A stretch of 64,000 nt of DNA from Sulfurospirillum sp. UBA2217 (lineage in GTDB: Bacteria > Campylobacterota > Campylobacteria > Campylobacterales > Sulfurospirillaceae), in assembly GCA_002328495.1 (NCBI GenBank), contig DCUJ01000005.1, positions 36,750 to 100,749 on the forward strand, read 5' to 3'. Within the stretch, counting starts at the first letter, position 1. Each line of letters starts with the position of its first letter. The notes beneath the pieces are model-generated. The model did not search any database and was not told the DNA's origin. It saw only the letters and a program-made list of their open reading frames with translations. Position numbers and translations under genes: made by a program. Below, piece by piece: positions 16,819 through 25,859 of the stretch.

Positions 16819-19251
16819 ATGGGTTTCCGTATCAATACTAACATTGCGGCTCTTAGTTCTCACACAAGTGCAACAATGAACAACAGAAGTTTGGACAATT
16901 CACTTTCAAAATTGTCTTCAGGTCTTCGTATCAACAAAGCAGCAGATGATGCTTCTGGTCTTGCTATTGCAAACTCTCTTCGTGCACAAGCTAGTTCACT
17001 TGCACAAGCGGTTAACAATGGTAACGATGCGATTGGTTTGATTCAGACTGCCGACGGTGCACTTAACGAGTACTCAAATATTCTTGATACAATCAAGACT
17101 AAATCAGTACAAGCAGCATCTGATGGTCAAAACTCAGTTTCTCGTCTTGCAATTCAAAAAGATATCGATCGTTTATTGGAGAACTTGAACAATATTGCGA
17201 AAACAACATCGTTCAACGGTCAAAAATTACTTTCAGGTACCTTTACCAATAAAGAATTCCAAGTTGGTGCTAGTGCTAATGAAACGGTTAAAGCTTCTAT
17301 TGGTTCTGCTGAGACAACCCAAATTGGTCAAATCACACAAGCGCGTTTGGACATAGGCAATGTTGGTGAAAATCAATTGACGATTATTAGTGGCAGAACA
17401 GGTGAATCTGTTACGCTTGAGCCAATTGATATCCAGTATAACAACAAGGCAGCCAATGGTATGGGTGCCGTGGCGGATCAGTTGAATAAGTACAGTGCAG
17501 AAACAGGTATTAGTGCTAAAGCAGTGGTTAGTGTTACCACAGGCGTAATCTCTACTGGCACAACGGGTCTTGATTTTAAAATCAATGGTATTCAAATTGG
17601 TGCGATTAATGTAAGTGCTAATGATAAAGACGGTACATTAATCAATGCTATCAACAAAAAAACCAGTGAAACAGGTGTTACTGCAACGAAAAATCAAGAT
17701 GGAACTGTTGTCTTATCTTCAAAAGATGGTCGGGCTATTGAGGTTACTGGCGATATCGCTGTTATGGGTGCTTCAGCAAACGAGATGACTACTTTTGGTT
17801 ATCTTGAAGTCACACAAGCGGGTTCTTCAACTTTCGAAATCAAAGGTGCGGATCGTGGTGCAGCGGTAGGGGCTGATATAGCTATTTCTTCATCTGTGAC
17901 TATGATTCAAGATTCATTCTTAGCTATCGGTAGTACTGTTGAAGATCAAAGCGTTATCGCAAAAGGTTCAACACTGGGCTTTGATTATACGATGACAGCA
18001 GCTTCTGAGGTGACGGTAGATTCGTCAACAGCAGATAGTATTTTAGCAGTAGGTTCTACAATTGGTAGTGGCTCTAAAATCAATAAAGGTACAACGCTTA
18101 CATCTAAAATAATTACTTCAGGAACAACTGATGTTACTCTAAGTGCTGATATGTTCATTACAGCGGGTTCAATTCTTGCTTCAGGAACTAAGCTTGATGC
18201 GGGTACTGTTTTAAATCAAGATATTACTATGGCCGGAACATTATACAAAGCAGGAAGCACTTTAACTGTTGATCTTACATTCTCTTCATCTAGAACCTTG
18301 TCGAAAGATATGATTATGCATGTTGATCTTGCAAATGCGGATGCTACATTGGGACAAAATAGTACATTGCTTGCAGGAACCATTCTGGGTGCAGATATTA
18401 CTACAACAGGTGATTCCGTACTTGGTGCTGATATGACGCTTAAAGCAGGCAGTGTATTGGCCGAAGATTCTATCGCTAAAGCAGGGAGTATTTTAGGTGA
18501 AGATTTAACAATCAGTGGCGCAGAAGACACAACGATTGGTATGGATTTAAAAGCTGGCTCAATTTTAACATCATCTTCTATACTAAAAGAGGATTCAACC
18601 ATTGGTGGTAATATTAATTTAAGTGCCGCAATAACTCTCAATCAAGATATGGTAGTTAAAGCGGGTTCTACCTTGAAAGAAGGTACCGTTCTTAAAGCGG
18701 GTACATTATTAACACAAGAGTTAACAAATGCCCAAATTGGTGATGGTACTGGTGTTGGCTTGCCTGCTGGGACTGTTCTTGGAACAGACATTACAACAAC
18801 AGCAGATATCGTTCTTGATAATGATATGACATTGTTAAAAGGTACGGGAGATACACTTGGTTCAATTGCTGCAGGCTCAACCTTGGTGGTAAATACTGCA
18901 GAACAAAATAGCGTTACAACAAGCGATGAAGTATTTACTAACCTATCAGATATCAATGTTACAACGCTTAAAGGTGCGATGAGAGCCATCAGTACACTTG
19001 AAGCGGCTATTACCGATCTTGATACGATTCGTTCAGACCTTGGTTCTGTCCAAAATCAATTGGTCAGTACCATTAACAACATCTCTGTAACGCAAGTAAA
19101 CGTTAAATCAGCGGAATCTCAAATCCGTGATGTTGACTTTGCTGCAGAATCTGCGAACTTCTCTAAGTTCAACATTCTAGCACAGTCTGGTTCATACGCT
19201 ATGAGCCAAGCCAATGCCGTTCAACAGAATGTTCTAAGACTATTACAATAG
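16819..19251 (+). CDS. Flagellin, very large, with beta-solenoid-like central insertion
   Basis: The flagellar filament subunit, 810 residues where 500-580 is usual in this phylum. The N-terminal D0/D1 (about 1-180, MGFRINTNIAALSSH... GLRINKAADDASGLAI) and C-terminal D1/D0 (about 715-810, ending NAVQQNVLRLLQ) are classic. Residues about 180-320 hold an ordinary flagellin hypervariable (FlgIN-like) segment. Residues about 340-690 are an insertion made of loosely repeated units of the type AG[ST]xL-xxx-D[IM]T, rich in Gly, Ser, Thr and Asp, suggesting a surface-exposed beta-solenoid. Many Ser/Thr are available for O-glycosylation, and the Maf and pse genes nearby fit this. The gene has its own sigma-28 promoter and is followed by a strong terminator. 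Confidence 0.95.
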   Translation: MGFRINTNIAALSSHTSATMNNRSLDNSLSKLSSGLRINKAADDASGLAIANSLRAQASSLAQAVNNGNDAIGLIQTADGALNEYSNILDTIKTKSVQAASDGQNSVSRLAIQKDIDRLLENLNNIAKTTSFNGQKLLSGTFTNKEFQVGASANETVKASIGSAETTQIGQITQARLDIGNVGENQLTIISGRTGESVTLEPIDIQYNNKAANGMGAVADQLNKYSAETGISAKAVVSVTTGVISTGTTGLDFKINGIQIGAINVSANDKDGTLINAINKKTSETGVTATKNQDGTVVLSSKDGRAIEVTGDIAVMGASANEMTTFGYLEVTQAGSSTFEIKGADRGAAVGADIAISSSVTMIQDSFLAIGSTVEDQSVIAKGSTLGFDYTMTAASEVTVDSSTADSILAVGSTIGSGSKINKGTTLTSKIITSGTTDVTLSADMFITAGSILASGTKLDAGTVLNQDITMAGTLYKAGSTLTVDLTFSSSRTLSKDMIMHVDLANADATLGQNSTLLAGTILGADITTTGDSVLGADMTLKAGSVLAEDSIAKAGSILGEDLTISGAEDTTIGMDLKAGSILTSSSILKEDSTIGGNINLSAAITLNQDMVVKAGSTLKEGTVLKAGTLLTQELTNAQIGDGTGVGLPAGTVLGTDITTTADIVLDNDMTLLKGTGDTLGSIAAGSTLVVNTAEQNSVTTSDEVFTNLSDINVTTLKGAMRAISTLEAAITDLDTIRSDLGSVQNQLVSTINNISVTQVNVKSAESQIRDVDFAAESANFSKFNILAQSGSYAMSQANAVQQNVLRLLQ
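17840..18900 (+). repeat. Degenerate protein-level repeat region inside flagellin
   Basis: About 350 codons encode at least eleven copies of AG[ST]xL (TAGSIL, DAGTVL, KAGSTL, LAGTIL, KAGSVL, KAGSIL twice, KAGSTL, KAGTLL, PAGTVL, AAGSTL), alternating with ADMTL/QDMVV/EDLTI-type strands. Nucleotide repeats are diverged, so it is not a recent tandem duplication. The regular codon pattern opens long reverse-strand frames that are not genes. Confidence 0.75.
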
Positions 19252-19262
19252 TCGATTCTTTC

Positions 19263-19288
19263 GTAACCGAGCCTTTTGGCTCGGTTAC
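19263..19288. terminator. Bidirectional terminator between flagellin and maf
   Basis: An 11-base GC-rich stem (19263-19273 with 19278-19288, GTAACCGAGCC) around a TTTT loop, starting 12 bases after the flagellin stop. The convergent maf gene ends at the very next base, so the hairpin serves both. Confidence 0.85.
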
Positions 19289-21289
19289 CTACTTCAAATA
19301 ATTTTCAATCTTCGTGATATAAAGCTCTGACATCTTAAGCAATTGTCTTACCAAAAGAGCATGGATGTGTATGACATGTTTATTGGGATTTTCAAGTTCT
19401 TGCGTGTTAAAGAGATCAAAAATATAACTGACGATAATAGAAAAATATTCATAATAGACTTGTGCAAGATCGGAGTGTGTTTTATAGTCCATATCACTTA
19501 GATCCCAAGAAAGTTTTGTAAGAGCGTTAAGATAAGCCTCTGCATCTACAAATTTTTTCTTTTGATGCTGTTTGATGATTTTTTCGAGTTTTTTAGCTTC
19601 TTTTATTTGGTATTTTAACTGTTTTTTATCTTCTTCATTGAACGCATCCGAACCGATTGATTTGAAAAATTGCTTCAGATCTTGAGTGAGAGAGGTGTGA
19701 GTAAGGGGCTCTAGGCACTCCCAATCATAGTCTTCTATCTTTAGCGGATCACATCCTGGCAAATAAGCACCATTGCTTAGGTTGTAAATGCTTTGATCAA
19801 AGCGTTTAAGCATGTTTGTAAATAGCTCAAGTTGTATAATCGACATTTTAAGGGATGCAAAGGTCGGCACTTTTTCTAAAAAATTGCCCCGCACATACTC
19901 AACAGAAGAACGCGGATTGAGTATGGCATTTTGATTATCAACTTTGCCTTTGGTTTGAAACGCATGAAATCCACCGTGAGATTGGAGTGTTTCATTGTCT
20001 AATGCCAAATCAATGCCTAGCATAAACATTTTCATCGCTCCAAAAATCAAGAAAAGTGCATACGAAAATTCACCCACACTTGGTGCCGAGAGTTTTCCAA
20101 AATCTTTTTTATATGTTGTTCCTTGCTCAATAAAATGAATGTTAGAGCGGTCAAATTGTTGTACAGTTTTTTGATCTACATTCGAAGCAAGAAGGACAAT
20201 GGTATTTTTAAAGTATTCTTGTGGGTTGAGGCCATTAAATAATAAGGCCGTGTTTTCTGCACCAGGATCAATATGTATCACAACATCAGGAGAGATGTTT
20301 GCATGATTGAGTAGCCTACATGTAGAGAGGGCACTTATGACAATAAAGCGATGGCGATTTGCTTTTAGCCATTCAATATTTTTGAGCGTAGAGGGACCAG
20401 AAAAAACCAGTAAAACGGGTTTTTCTGAAAAGAGTGTGTCACGATGCATTGTATTGACTTTAAGAAAGGAGTAGCCTTGTGCAAGGTATCGCGGTGAGTC
20501 GATAAAGCGAAGTAGCATAGCACTGTATCCGTAGGCAATATAACTTTGCGATAAAACATGCCCTTGAAGTCGTCTAAGTTCTGATTGATAATTGAGTGTA
20601 AAAGGGATATGTTTGAGATTGAGATTGTAGTTGTTTCCTTTGTCTAAAAACTGAATAAAGTTTTCTCGCTCTTCTTCTTCGTCATCGGTCAGTGAAAAGT
20701 AAAGAAAACGATTTTGTGCAAGCTTTGAATAATCGGTTACAAATAAAGAGAGACGAAATATTTCAAGATTTTTCTCTTTGATAAATATAACTTGAGAACC
20801 CATTTTTTCAGCTATTTTTAAAAGATGAAGCCCAAGACCAATTCCTAAAAAGATAATTTTATTAACACGGTTCATATGAGTTTTAATATCGGTATACTTG
20901 TTGACATAATTAATGATTTTGATGGTACTCCAAAGTGCATTATGAAAGGAGAGTTCACTTTTGTCAATCTTTTCAGCTTGCTCGTCGGTCGCTCGGACAT
21001 ATTTTTGAGCTTTAAAAATGCCACCTATTCGTTTAAGATCAACTGCATTTGTCATTCTTATGGCATGTGCCGTACTGTCTTCTTTATATAAAAATTCGTT
21101 GGTTGCAAGCTCCAAAATATCAAAATACCCCTCTTCTTTATATTCTAGCGCATAGTGTTCCTCGTAGGTTCCATCGTCAATAAGTTGATTTAGAAGGGTG
21201 AGTTTTCCAAAAATAGGATTATGATTTTTTTCAAAGTATGTAAGATTTTCTTGAAATGTTTTTAATGCTAGAATTTCTATATTATGCAT
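19289..21289 (-). CDS. Motility accessory factor Maf (DUF115), flagellin nonulosonate glycosyltransferase
   Basis: A 666-residue protein of the Maf/DUF115 family. Maf proteins transfer CMP-activated nonulosonic acids (pseudaminic or legionaminic acid) to Ser/Thr of flagellin in the cytoplasm before export. The central domain (about 270-480) shows PVLLVFSGPSTLKN, ISALSTCRLL, PDVVIHIDPGAEN, VGEFSYALFLIFGAMKMFMLGIDL and SHGGFHAF, all family landmarks. The N- and C-terminal helical parts are typical. It sits tail-to-tail with the flagellin gene and downstream of a pseudaminic-acid-associated methylase, whose end it overlaps by eight bases. The donor is probably the CMP-Pse made by the pse operon at 52-58 kb. 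Confidence 0.88.
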   Translation of the reverse strand: MHNIEILALKTFQENLTYFEKNHNPIFGKLTLLNQLIDDGTYEEHYALEYKEEGYFDILELATNEFLYKEDSTAHAIRMTNAVDLKRIGGIFKAQKYVRATDEQAEKIDKSELSFHNALWSTIKIINYVNKYTDIKTHMNRVNKIIFLGIGLGLHLLKIAEKMGSQVIFIKEKNLEIFRLSLFVTDYSKLAQNRFLYFSLTDDEEEERENFIQFLDKGNNYNLNLKHIPFTLNYQSELRRLQGHVLSQSYIAYGYSAMLLRFIDSPRYLAQGYSFLKVNTMHRDTLFSEKPVLLVFSGPSTLKNIEWLKANRHRFIVISALSTCRLLNHANISPDVVIHIDPGAENTALLFNGLNPQEYFKNTIVLLASNVDQKTVQQFDRSNIHFIEQGTTYKKDFGKLSAPSVGEFSYALFLIFGAMKMFMLGIDLALDNETLQSHGGFHAFQTKGKVDNQNAILNPRSSVEYVRGNFLEKVPTFASLKMSIIQLELFTNMLKRFDQSIYNLSNGAYLPGCDPLKIEDYDWECLEPLTHTSLTQDLKQFFKSIGSDAFNEEDKKQLKYQIKEAKKLEKIIKQHQKKKFVDAEAYLNALTKLSWDLSDMDYKTHSDLAQVYYEYFSIIVSYIFDLFNTQELENPNKHVIHIHALLVRQLLKMSELYITKIENYLK

Positions 21290-21914
21290 GAGCGTCTTTC
21301 TTTTCCATTAAAAACCAAGTGGTGTCGTCTTGCATAAAGACAGGGTCTTTGCGGTAAACAAAACCATAATCCACAAGTTGCAAGTCTGGATAAGTGTCCA
21401 TTAGCTCTCCCGCAAAATCTCGTTTGTACATTTTTTCACTATGTTCTCTGTAAGGGATTTCCATAGGTGTTGGATTGTAGTACTCTATCATGCAGATATA
21501 GCGATTGCTATTTTCGTACATTGTTTTATAGACTTGAGATAACATTGTAGGTTCAAGATGAATTAATACGCCTTTAGTAAAAACAAAATCATTTTTTTCA
21601 TTGGAAGCAAAATCAAAAATCGATTGATGATAGACGGCTAAATCTTTAATCTGTGAGAGTTGTTCTACAGCTTGAGCATTAATTTCAATCGCACTAAGCT
21701 TTGCATGTGGAAGTAGATTTTTAAGAGCATGAATATTCATGCCGATATTAGCTCCAAATTCGATAACAGAATGGACATTTCTGGTGCGTCGTAAGATAGT
21801 TGAGAAAAGTGCGGTATTAGATGCAAGCAACCATGTATCTTTGTTCCTCGCAATATATTTGTCGCCAAATTCTCCTGCCCAGAATTTTTCTTGTTCAGTT
21901 TTAAATGAATTCAT
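21282..21914 (-). CDS. Pseudaminic acid biosynthesis-associated methylase
   Basis: A 210-residue class I SAM methyltransferase of the type found beside pse genes. The opening TEQEKFWAGEFGDKYIARN and motif I VIEFGANIGMNIHAL are characteristic of that family; SAIEIN supplies the ribose-binding acidic residue. It probably O- or N-methylates pseudaminic acid or a precursor, but the position cannot be told. It is the promoter-proximal gene of a two-gene transcript with maf. The 140-base gap upstream separates it from the divergent glycan locus. Confidence 0.82.
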   Translation of the reverse strand: MNSFKTEQEKFWAGEFGDKYIARNKDTWLLASNTALFSTILRRTRNVHSVIEFGANIGMNIHALKNLLPHAKLSAIEINAQAVEQLSQIKDLAVYHQSIFDFASNEKNDFVFTKGVLIHLEPTMLSQVYKTMYENSNRYICMIEYYNPTPMEIPYREHSEKMYKRDFAGELMDTYPDLQLVDYGFVYRKDPVFMQDDTTWFLMEKKDAHA

Positions 21915-22035
21915 GGTGTGCCTTGTTCATAAATTTGTAAATTATTAAGCAAGAACCATACCATATTCCAAGATATCACAAGCTTTAGTATCTCCTCATA
22001 TAAGGGCTTAAAGCAAGATTAGTTCCAAAATCATG

Positions 22036-22041
22036 TATAAT
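22036..22041 (+). promoter_or_regulatory. Putative -10 box for the plus-strand glycan locus
   Basis: A perfect TATAAT in a T/A-rich context, with no clear -35 box. Transcription would begin near 22048, just upstream of the ribosome binding site AAGGAAGAGGG (22063-22073). It is the only good promoter-like element I see ahead of the first of a long run of nearly contiguous plus-strand genes. Confidence 0.5.
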
Positions 22042-22073
22042 CAAAGTTATTATTTGTGAAAAAAGGAAGAGGG

Positions 22074-23828
22074 TTGATTGAGTCATTGATCACAAAATTT
22101 AAAGTATGTTTAAATCGGTATGAATTAGATGAACTCATTAAAATTTTCTCCCAGCAAGATACATACACAGTCCTTTTAGGCGTATCCGTTGAATTAAAAA
22201 AAGAATTAGCAAGCACTATAAGAGAAAGAATTATAACATTGATTTTTTTAGAAGGCGATATCGCCGATAAAAAATACAGAGAATATCTCTATGTGTATGG
22301 GTTATTTGAAGGACTTGATTTAGAACCAGAAGAGCTTTTGGATGGCTATACTTCTTTAATTGATCAGTATTTGCAAAGCAATACGTTTGAAATAGTTGAA
22401 AAATTTTTATTGCTTGAAGTTAGGGCATTGGCTTTTATCTTGCAAGGCAAAACAAAAATGGCTATTCGGGGATACCTAGAAGAAGCCATTAAAATTGATT
22501 TGCATCAGTTAATGGGTACGGGAGTCATAGAGTTTCTGCGAGGTTTTTTTCATTTTTTCCCTATTTCCATCGAAGAAGTTTTGGAAGCCATGCGTCATAA
22601 TTTAGAGAAAAATCGTTATTTTTTGCTTGATCCTACTGCTCGTCGCTCTATTTTTTGTTGGGCTCTGCATTTTTTCTGGCTCAATCCTCGATTTTTTTAC
22701 AGTCCACAATGGAGTGAGCTCTATCCTTTTTTGAAAATACTTTTTATTGAACATTTTAAGCGTAACGAATTGGATGAAGCGATGTATTTGCAATTTTTTA
22801 TAACGGTTACGAATGCTAGTTTGTTTCAAACGCAAGAGCAATGGAGCGTTTTTAATCAAGAAATCATTAAGACGGCTGAGCCTTTTTATAAGGAATATGC
22901 AAAAACACTTCCTTTATGCAAAGACAAAATACGACCAATGGGTAAAAAAATTATTGGTATCTTAAAAGAACGAGCTGTTGCAAACTCCCCTTATAAAGTA
23001 GAATTATCTTTGCTTAAAGCACTGATGCAAGATAAACAATTCACCCAAGCGTATGATGTCAAAATATATATGATGGGATATGTGGAGCATGGATTTGATG
23101 ACCTTAAAATTATTAAAAGGTATCAAGAACTAGGTATTGAGGTTGTTAATGTTGTCAAACCAATTTTATCTAAGAGTATATATTATCACTCCCATTTGGA
23201 AAAAGCCTTGGCAATTCGAGATAAAATACTCAAAGATGAAGTAGATATTTTGATTTTTTCAAATGGCTGCTATGATATTCATGATTTTTTGATGGTCAGT
23301 AGGTGTGCTCCTAAGCAAATCTTTTGGAGTCATGGCAATTTTCAATACGATCTAGAAGGTGTCGACAAGCGCATCAGTCATTTTGAGCGAGAAAGTTCTT
23401 TTTCTTATGAAAAATTTGATGTGGTTATGCTTGAGGAGTTTCATAAGCCAGAAGAAGAGAAAAATAGAACCCTTGCGAAAGAGATACGCAAAAGATGGTC
23501 TGAAGATACGGTAATCTTAGGTAGTATCGGAAGGCTTATTAAGATGGACAATGATGAGTATATGTCAACGATTGCTAGAATTATGAGTGAAAATCCCAAT
23601 ACGATTTATTTAGCGTGTGGGGCAGGTAATGAAGAGAGCCTTAAACAAAAGATCATAAAATACGATATTCCCCAAGAGAGGTTCTTTTTTGAGGGTTTTG
23701 TCAATCCCCATGTGTATGGGTATGTGATAGATGTGTATCTCAATACCTTTCCTGAACCAGGTGGTGAAAGTGTGAATGAGTTTTTAAATAAAGGTGAAAA
23801 CAAATATGTGGTTAGTTTGGAAAATTAA
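22074..23828 (+). CDS. GT-B glycosyltransferase with long helical N-terminal region, apparently short at the C-terminus
   Basis: A protein of about 584 residues. The first 300 residues are helical and unrecognised. The last 270 form a GT-B glycosyltransferase: LIFSNGCYDIHDF, QIFWSHGNFQYDLE, then VILGSIGRLIKMD, YLACGAGNEE and NTFPEPGGESVNEF near the nucleotide-sugar site. In relatives the ESVxEF helix is followed by a PVVSL strand and a long C-terminal tail. Here the protein stops at YVVSLEN, so the final part of the fold seems missing. A TTG at 22074 preceded by AAGGAAGAGGG is the better start; the upstream GTG at 22056 has no ribosome binding site. The next gene starts at the base after the stop. 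Confidence 0.75.
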   Translation: MIESLITKFKVCLNRYELDELIKIFSQQDTYTVLLGVSVELKKELASTIRERIITLIFLEGDIADKKYREYLYVYGLFEGLDLEPEELLDGYTSLIDQYLQSNTFEIVEKFLLLEVRALAFILQGKTKMAIRGYLEEAIKIDLHQLMGTGVIEFLRGFFHFFPISIEEVLEAMRHNLEKNRYFLLDPTARRSIFCWALHFFWLNPRFFYSPQWSELYPFLKILFIEHFKRNELDEAMYLQFFITVTNASLFQTQEQWSVFNQEIIKTAEPFYKEYAKTLPLCKDKIRPMGKKIIGILKERAVANSPYKVELSLLKALMQDKQFTQAYDVKIYMMGYVEHGFDDLKIIKRYQELGIEVVNVVKPILSKSIYYHSHLEKALAIRDKILKDEVDILIFSNGCYDIHDFLMVSRCAPKQIFWSHGNFQYDLEGVDKRISHFERESSFSYEKFDVVMLEEFHKPEEEKNRTLAKEIRKRWSEDTVILGSIGRLIKMDNDEYMSTIARIMSENPNTIYLACGAGNEESLKQKIIKYDIPQERFFFEGFVNPHVYGYVIDVYLNTFPEPGGESVNEFLNKGENKYVVSLEN

Positions 23829-24794
23829 ATGTTAAAAAAAATTAAAATTCCTGATGAATACAATTATATTGGTGCATTTTTAACGCTAAATTGCAATCTA
23901 GCATGTCCGTATTGCATTAATTTAAACGAGCAAGGCTCTAGCCGAAGAAGCGTGTTGAGGCAGAGTATGAGTGGGGCGGATTGGGCAAGAGCACTCAATC
24001 GTTTGGAGATAGGCAGAGAAGATTTGCCCATCACCATTCAAGGAGGAGAACCCACCTTACATAAAGAGTTTTTGGAGCTTATTAATGGTGTTCATGAGGG
24101 TGTCAAATTGGACTTGCTGACCAATATGATGTTTGATGTCGATGCGTTTATTGCGCATGTGGCTCCTTCTAAATTCACACGAGAGGCGAAGTATGCGGCG
24201 ATTCGTGTGAGTTATCATCCTGGGCAAAATACCATAGAAGATTTAATTGCAAAGCATCATAAGCTAAGAGATGCTGGGATTTACGTGGGGATTTATTCGG
24301 TGATGGTGCCTGAAAATCAAGCGCATATTAAAGAAGTGCAAGAGCGTTGTTTACGTGAAGGCATTGACTTTCGGGTGAAAGAGTATTTGGGATTTGATGG
24401 AAAAGAGTGGCATGGAACCTACAAATACCCTGAAGCCATTGCGCAAAGCAAGAATTACTCTTGTGAGTGTAAGACCACGGAGCTTATTATTGCTCCTAGC
24501 GGGCATGTGTTTCGTTGTCATTCGGATTTGTATGAAAATCGCACGCCCATTGGGCATATTTTAGATCCTCATTTTGATATTGAGCAGATTCATAGACCTT
24601 GCTTTACCTTTGGGCATTGCAATCCGTGTGACATTAAAGTCAAAACCAATCGTTTTCAAGAGTACGGGCATACTTCTGTGGATATTCAAAACATCAGAGC
24701 TTTGAGTGAAGCGCAAATGCAAGCGTTAGGGCGAGGTGAGCATGGGCTTGGGCAATACGATTATGAAAAAGATAAGGCGTTTATGAATGGCTAA
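23829..24794 (+). CDS. Radical SAM protein
   Basis: A 321-residue radical SAM enzyme. The [4Fe-4S] ligands are Cys22, Cys26 and Cys29 (NCNLACPYC), and the SAM-contact motif is IQGGEPTLH. The C-terminal third carries further Cys (CECK, FRCHSD, a PCFTFGHCNPCD group) consistent with an auxiliary cluster. The reaction is unknown. Codon use is less A+T-rich than in the genes that follow. It overlaps the next radical SAM gene by eight bases. It may modify a sugar or the carrier, but nothing in the sequence proves which. Confidence 0.82.
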   Translation: MLKKIKIPDEYNYIGAFLTLNCNLACPYCINLNEQGSSRRSVLRQSMSGADWARALNRLEIGREDLPITIQGGEPTLHKEFLELINGVHEGVKLDLLTNMMFDVDAFIAHVAPSKFTREAKYAAIRVSYHPGQNTIEDLIAKHHKLRDAGIYVGIYSVMVPENQAHIKEVQERCLREGIDFRVKEYLGFDGKEWHGTYKYPEAIAQSKNYSCECKTTELIIAPSGHVFRCHSDLYENRTPIGHILDPHFDIEQIHRPCFTFGHCNPCDIKVKTNRFQEYGHTSVDIQNIRALSEAQMQALGRGEHGLGQYDYEKDKAFMNG

Positions 24795-25848
24795 TTTTAA
24801 TTTAGATACCCACAAGTTAAAATATCATCCTATTGAAATTGCAAAATTTTATAATGATGAAGAAGTGAAACCAATATATGTAGAAATATCCCCTGTAGCA
24901 AATTGTAATCATAGATGTCTTTTTTGTCATTATAATTATTTAGGGCACGAAGGGAAGTTTCAAAAAGGAAGATTGCTTTCTTTGGTTGAAGAAGTTGCAA
25001 AAATGGGAGCAAAATCTTTAGTGTTTGGTGGAGTCGGAGAACCTACTATCAATAAAGAAACCATTTTAGCGATTAAAAAAGCAAAAAAATTAGGCTTAGA
25101 TGTAGGACTTATGACTAATGGAGCCTTACTTAAGGAGAGTGAATTAGAAGATTTGATTAAAAATCTTACTTGGATTCGTTTCTCATTCAATGCTGGAACG
25201 GCTGAAACTTACGCTATAGTGCATCAGACAAATGAAAAAGACTATGCCAAAGTATCTCAGACTATTTCGCATCTTGTAAAGTTAAAGAAAAAATTTGAGT
25301 CAGACATAACTATAGGTGTTCAGTACATTTTGTTACCTGAAAATAAAGATGATGTTATTAATCAAGCTAAAGTTTTTAAGAATATAGGTGTTGATTATTT
25401 TGTTGTTAAGCACTTTTATTCTCATGAAAAAAATATTTACAATCCAGATATGAGTTTTTTAGATAAAGCATTTATAGAAAATTTATTAAAAAAGCAAAAA
25501 GATATACAAACAGAGAAATTCTCATTTATAGTAAGAAGCACTGAAAATTTGAATCAAAATAGAGTTTATAATAAATGTTATGGCTTGCCTTTTATCCTCT
25601 ACATAAGAGAAGATGGTGAAGTATATACATGTTTTTCATATCAGCATGAAAGTAAGACATCTTTGGGAAATATCTATACATCAAGTTTAGGAGATATCTG
25701 GACATCTTCTCAAAAGAAAGAAGCTATAAATTTTATTAACGAAAAAATTGATAAAAATAGATGCCAGCCAAATTGCAGACACCACCAAATAAATAACTAC
25801 CTTTGGGATTTAAAACATCCTAGCGTAGAACATATAAATTTTATATAG
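24787..25848 (+). CDS. Radical SAM protein with SPASM/twitch-like C-terminus (paralog 1)
   Basis: A 353-residue radical SAM enzyme: Cys40, Cys44 and Cys47 (CNHRCLFC) and GGVGEPTIN. The C-terminal extension has KCYGLPFILYIREDG, a Cys in VYTCFSY and RCQPNCRHHQIN, a twitch- or SPASM-like auxiliary cluster. It is clearly paralogous to the protein at 28406-29491, with LTWIRF, VDYFVVKH, the Cys pattern and the terminal HINFI matching LTWIRF, VDYLVVKQ and HVNFV. SPASM enzymes of this size include alcohol dehydrogenases and epimerases acting on sugars or cyclitols, so a sugar substrate is plausible (inference). The A+T-rich part of the locus starts here. Confidence 0.83.
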   Translation: MANFNLDTHKLKYHPIEIAKFYNDEEVKPIYVEISPVANCNHRCLFCHYNYLGHEGKFQKGRLLSLVEEVAKMGAKSLVFGGVGEPTINKETILAIKKAKKLGLDVGLMTNGALLKESELEDLIKNLTWIRFSFNAGTAETYAIVHQTNEKDYAKVSQTISHLVKLKKKFESDITIGVQYILLPENKDDVINQAKVFKNIGVDYFVVKHFYSHEKNIYNPDMSFLDKAFIENLLKKQKDIQTEKFSFIVRSTENLNQNRVYNKCYGLPFILYIREDGEVYTCFSYQHESKTSLGNIYTSSLGDIWTSSQKKEAINFINEKIDKNRCQPNCRHHQINNYLWDLKHPSVEHINFI

Positions 25849-25859
25849 AAGAGGATATT

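Noticed and set aside
18216..18989. Two long reverse-strand open frames inside the flagellin gene.
   Set aside because: They arise from the repeated codon pattern of the flagellin insertion, have low-complexity Val/Ser/Pro-rich translations and no ribosome binding sites.
22056..22073. GTG at 22056 as start of the first plus-strand glycosyltransferase gene.
   Set aside because: No Shine-Dalgarno sequence precedes it and it lies about eight bases from the expected transcription start; the TTG at 22074 follows AAGGAAGAGGG.
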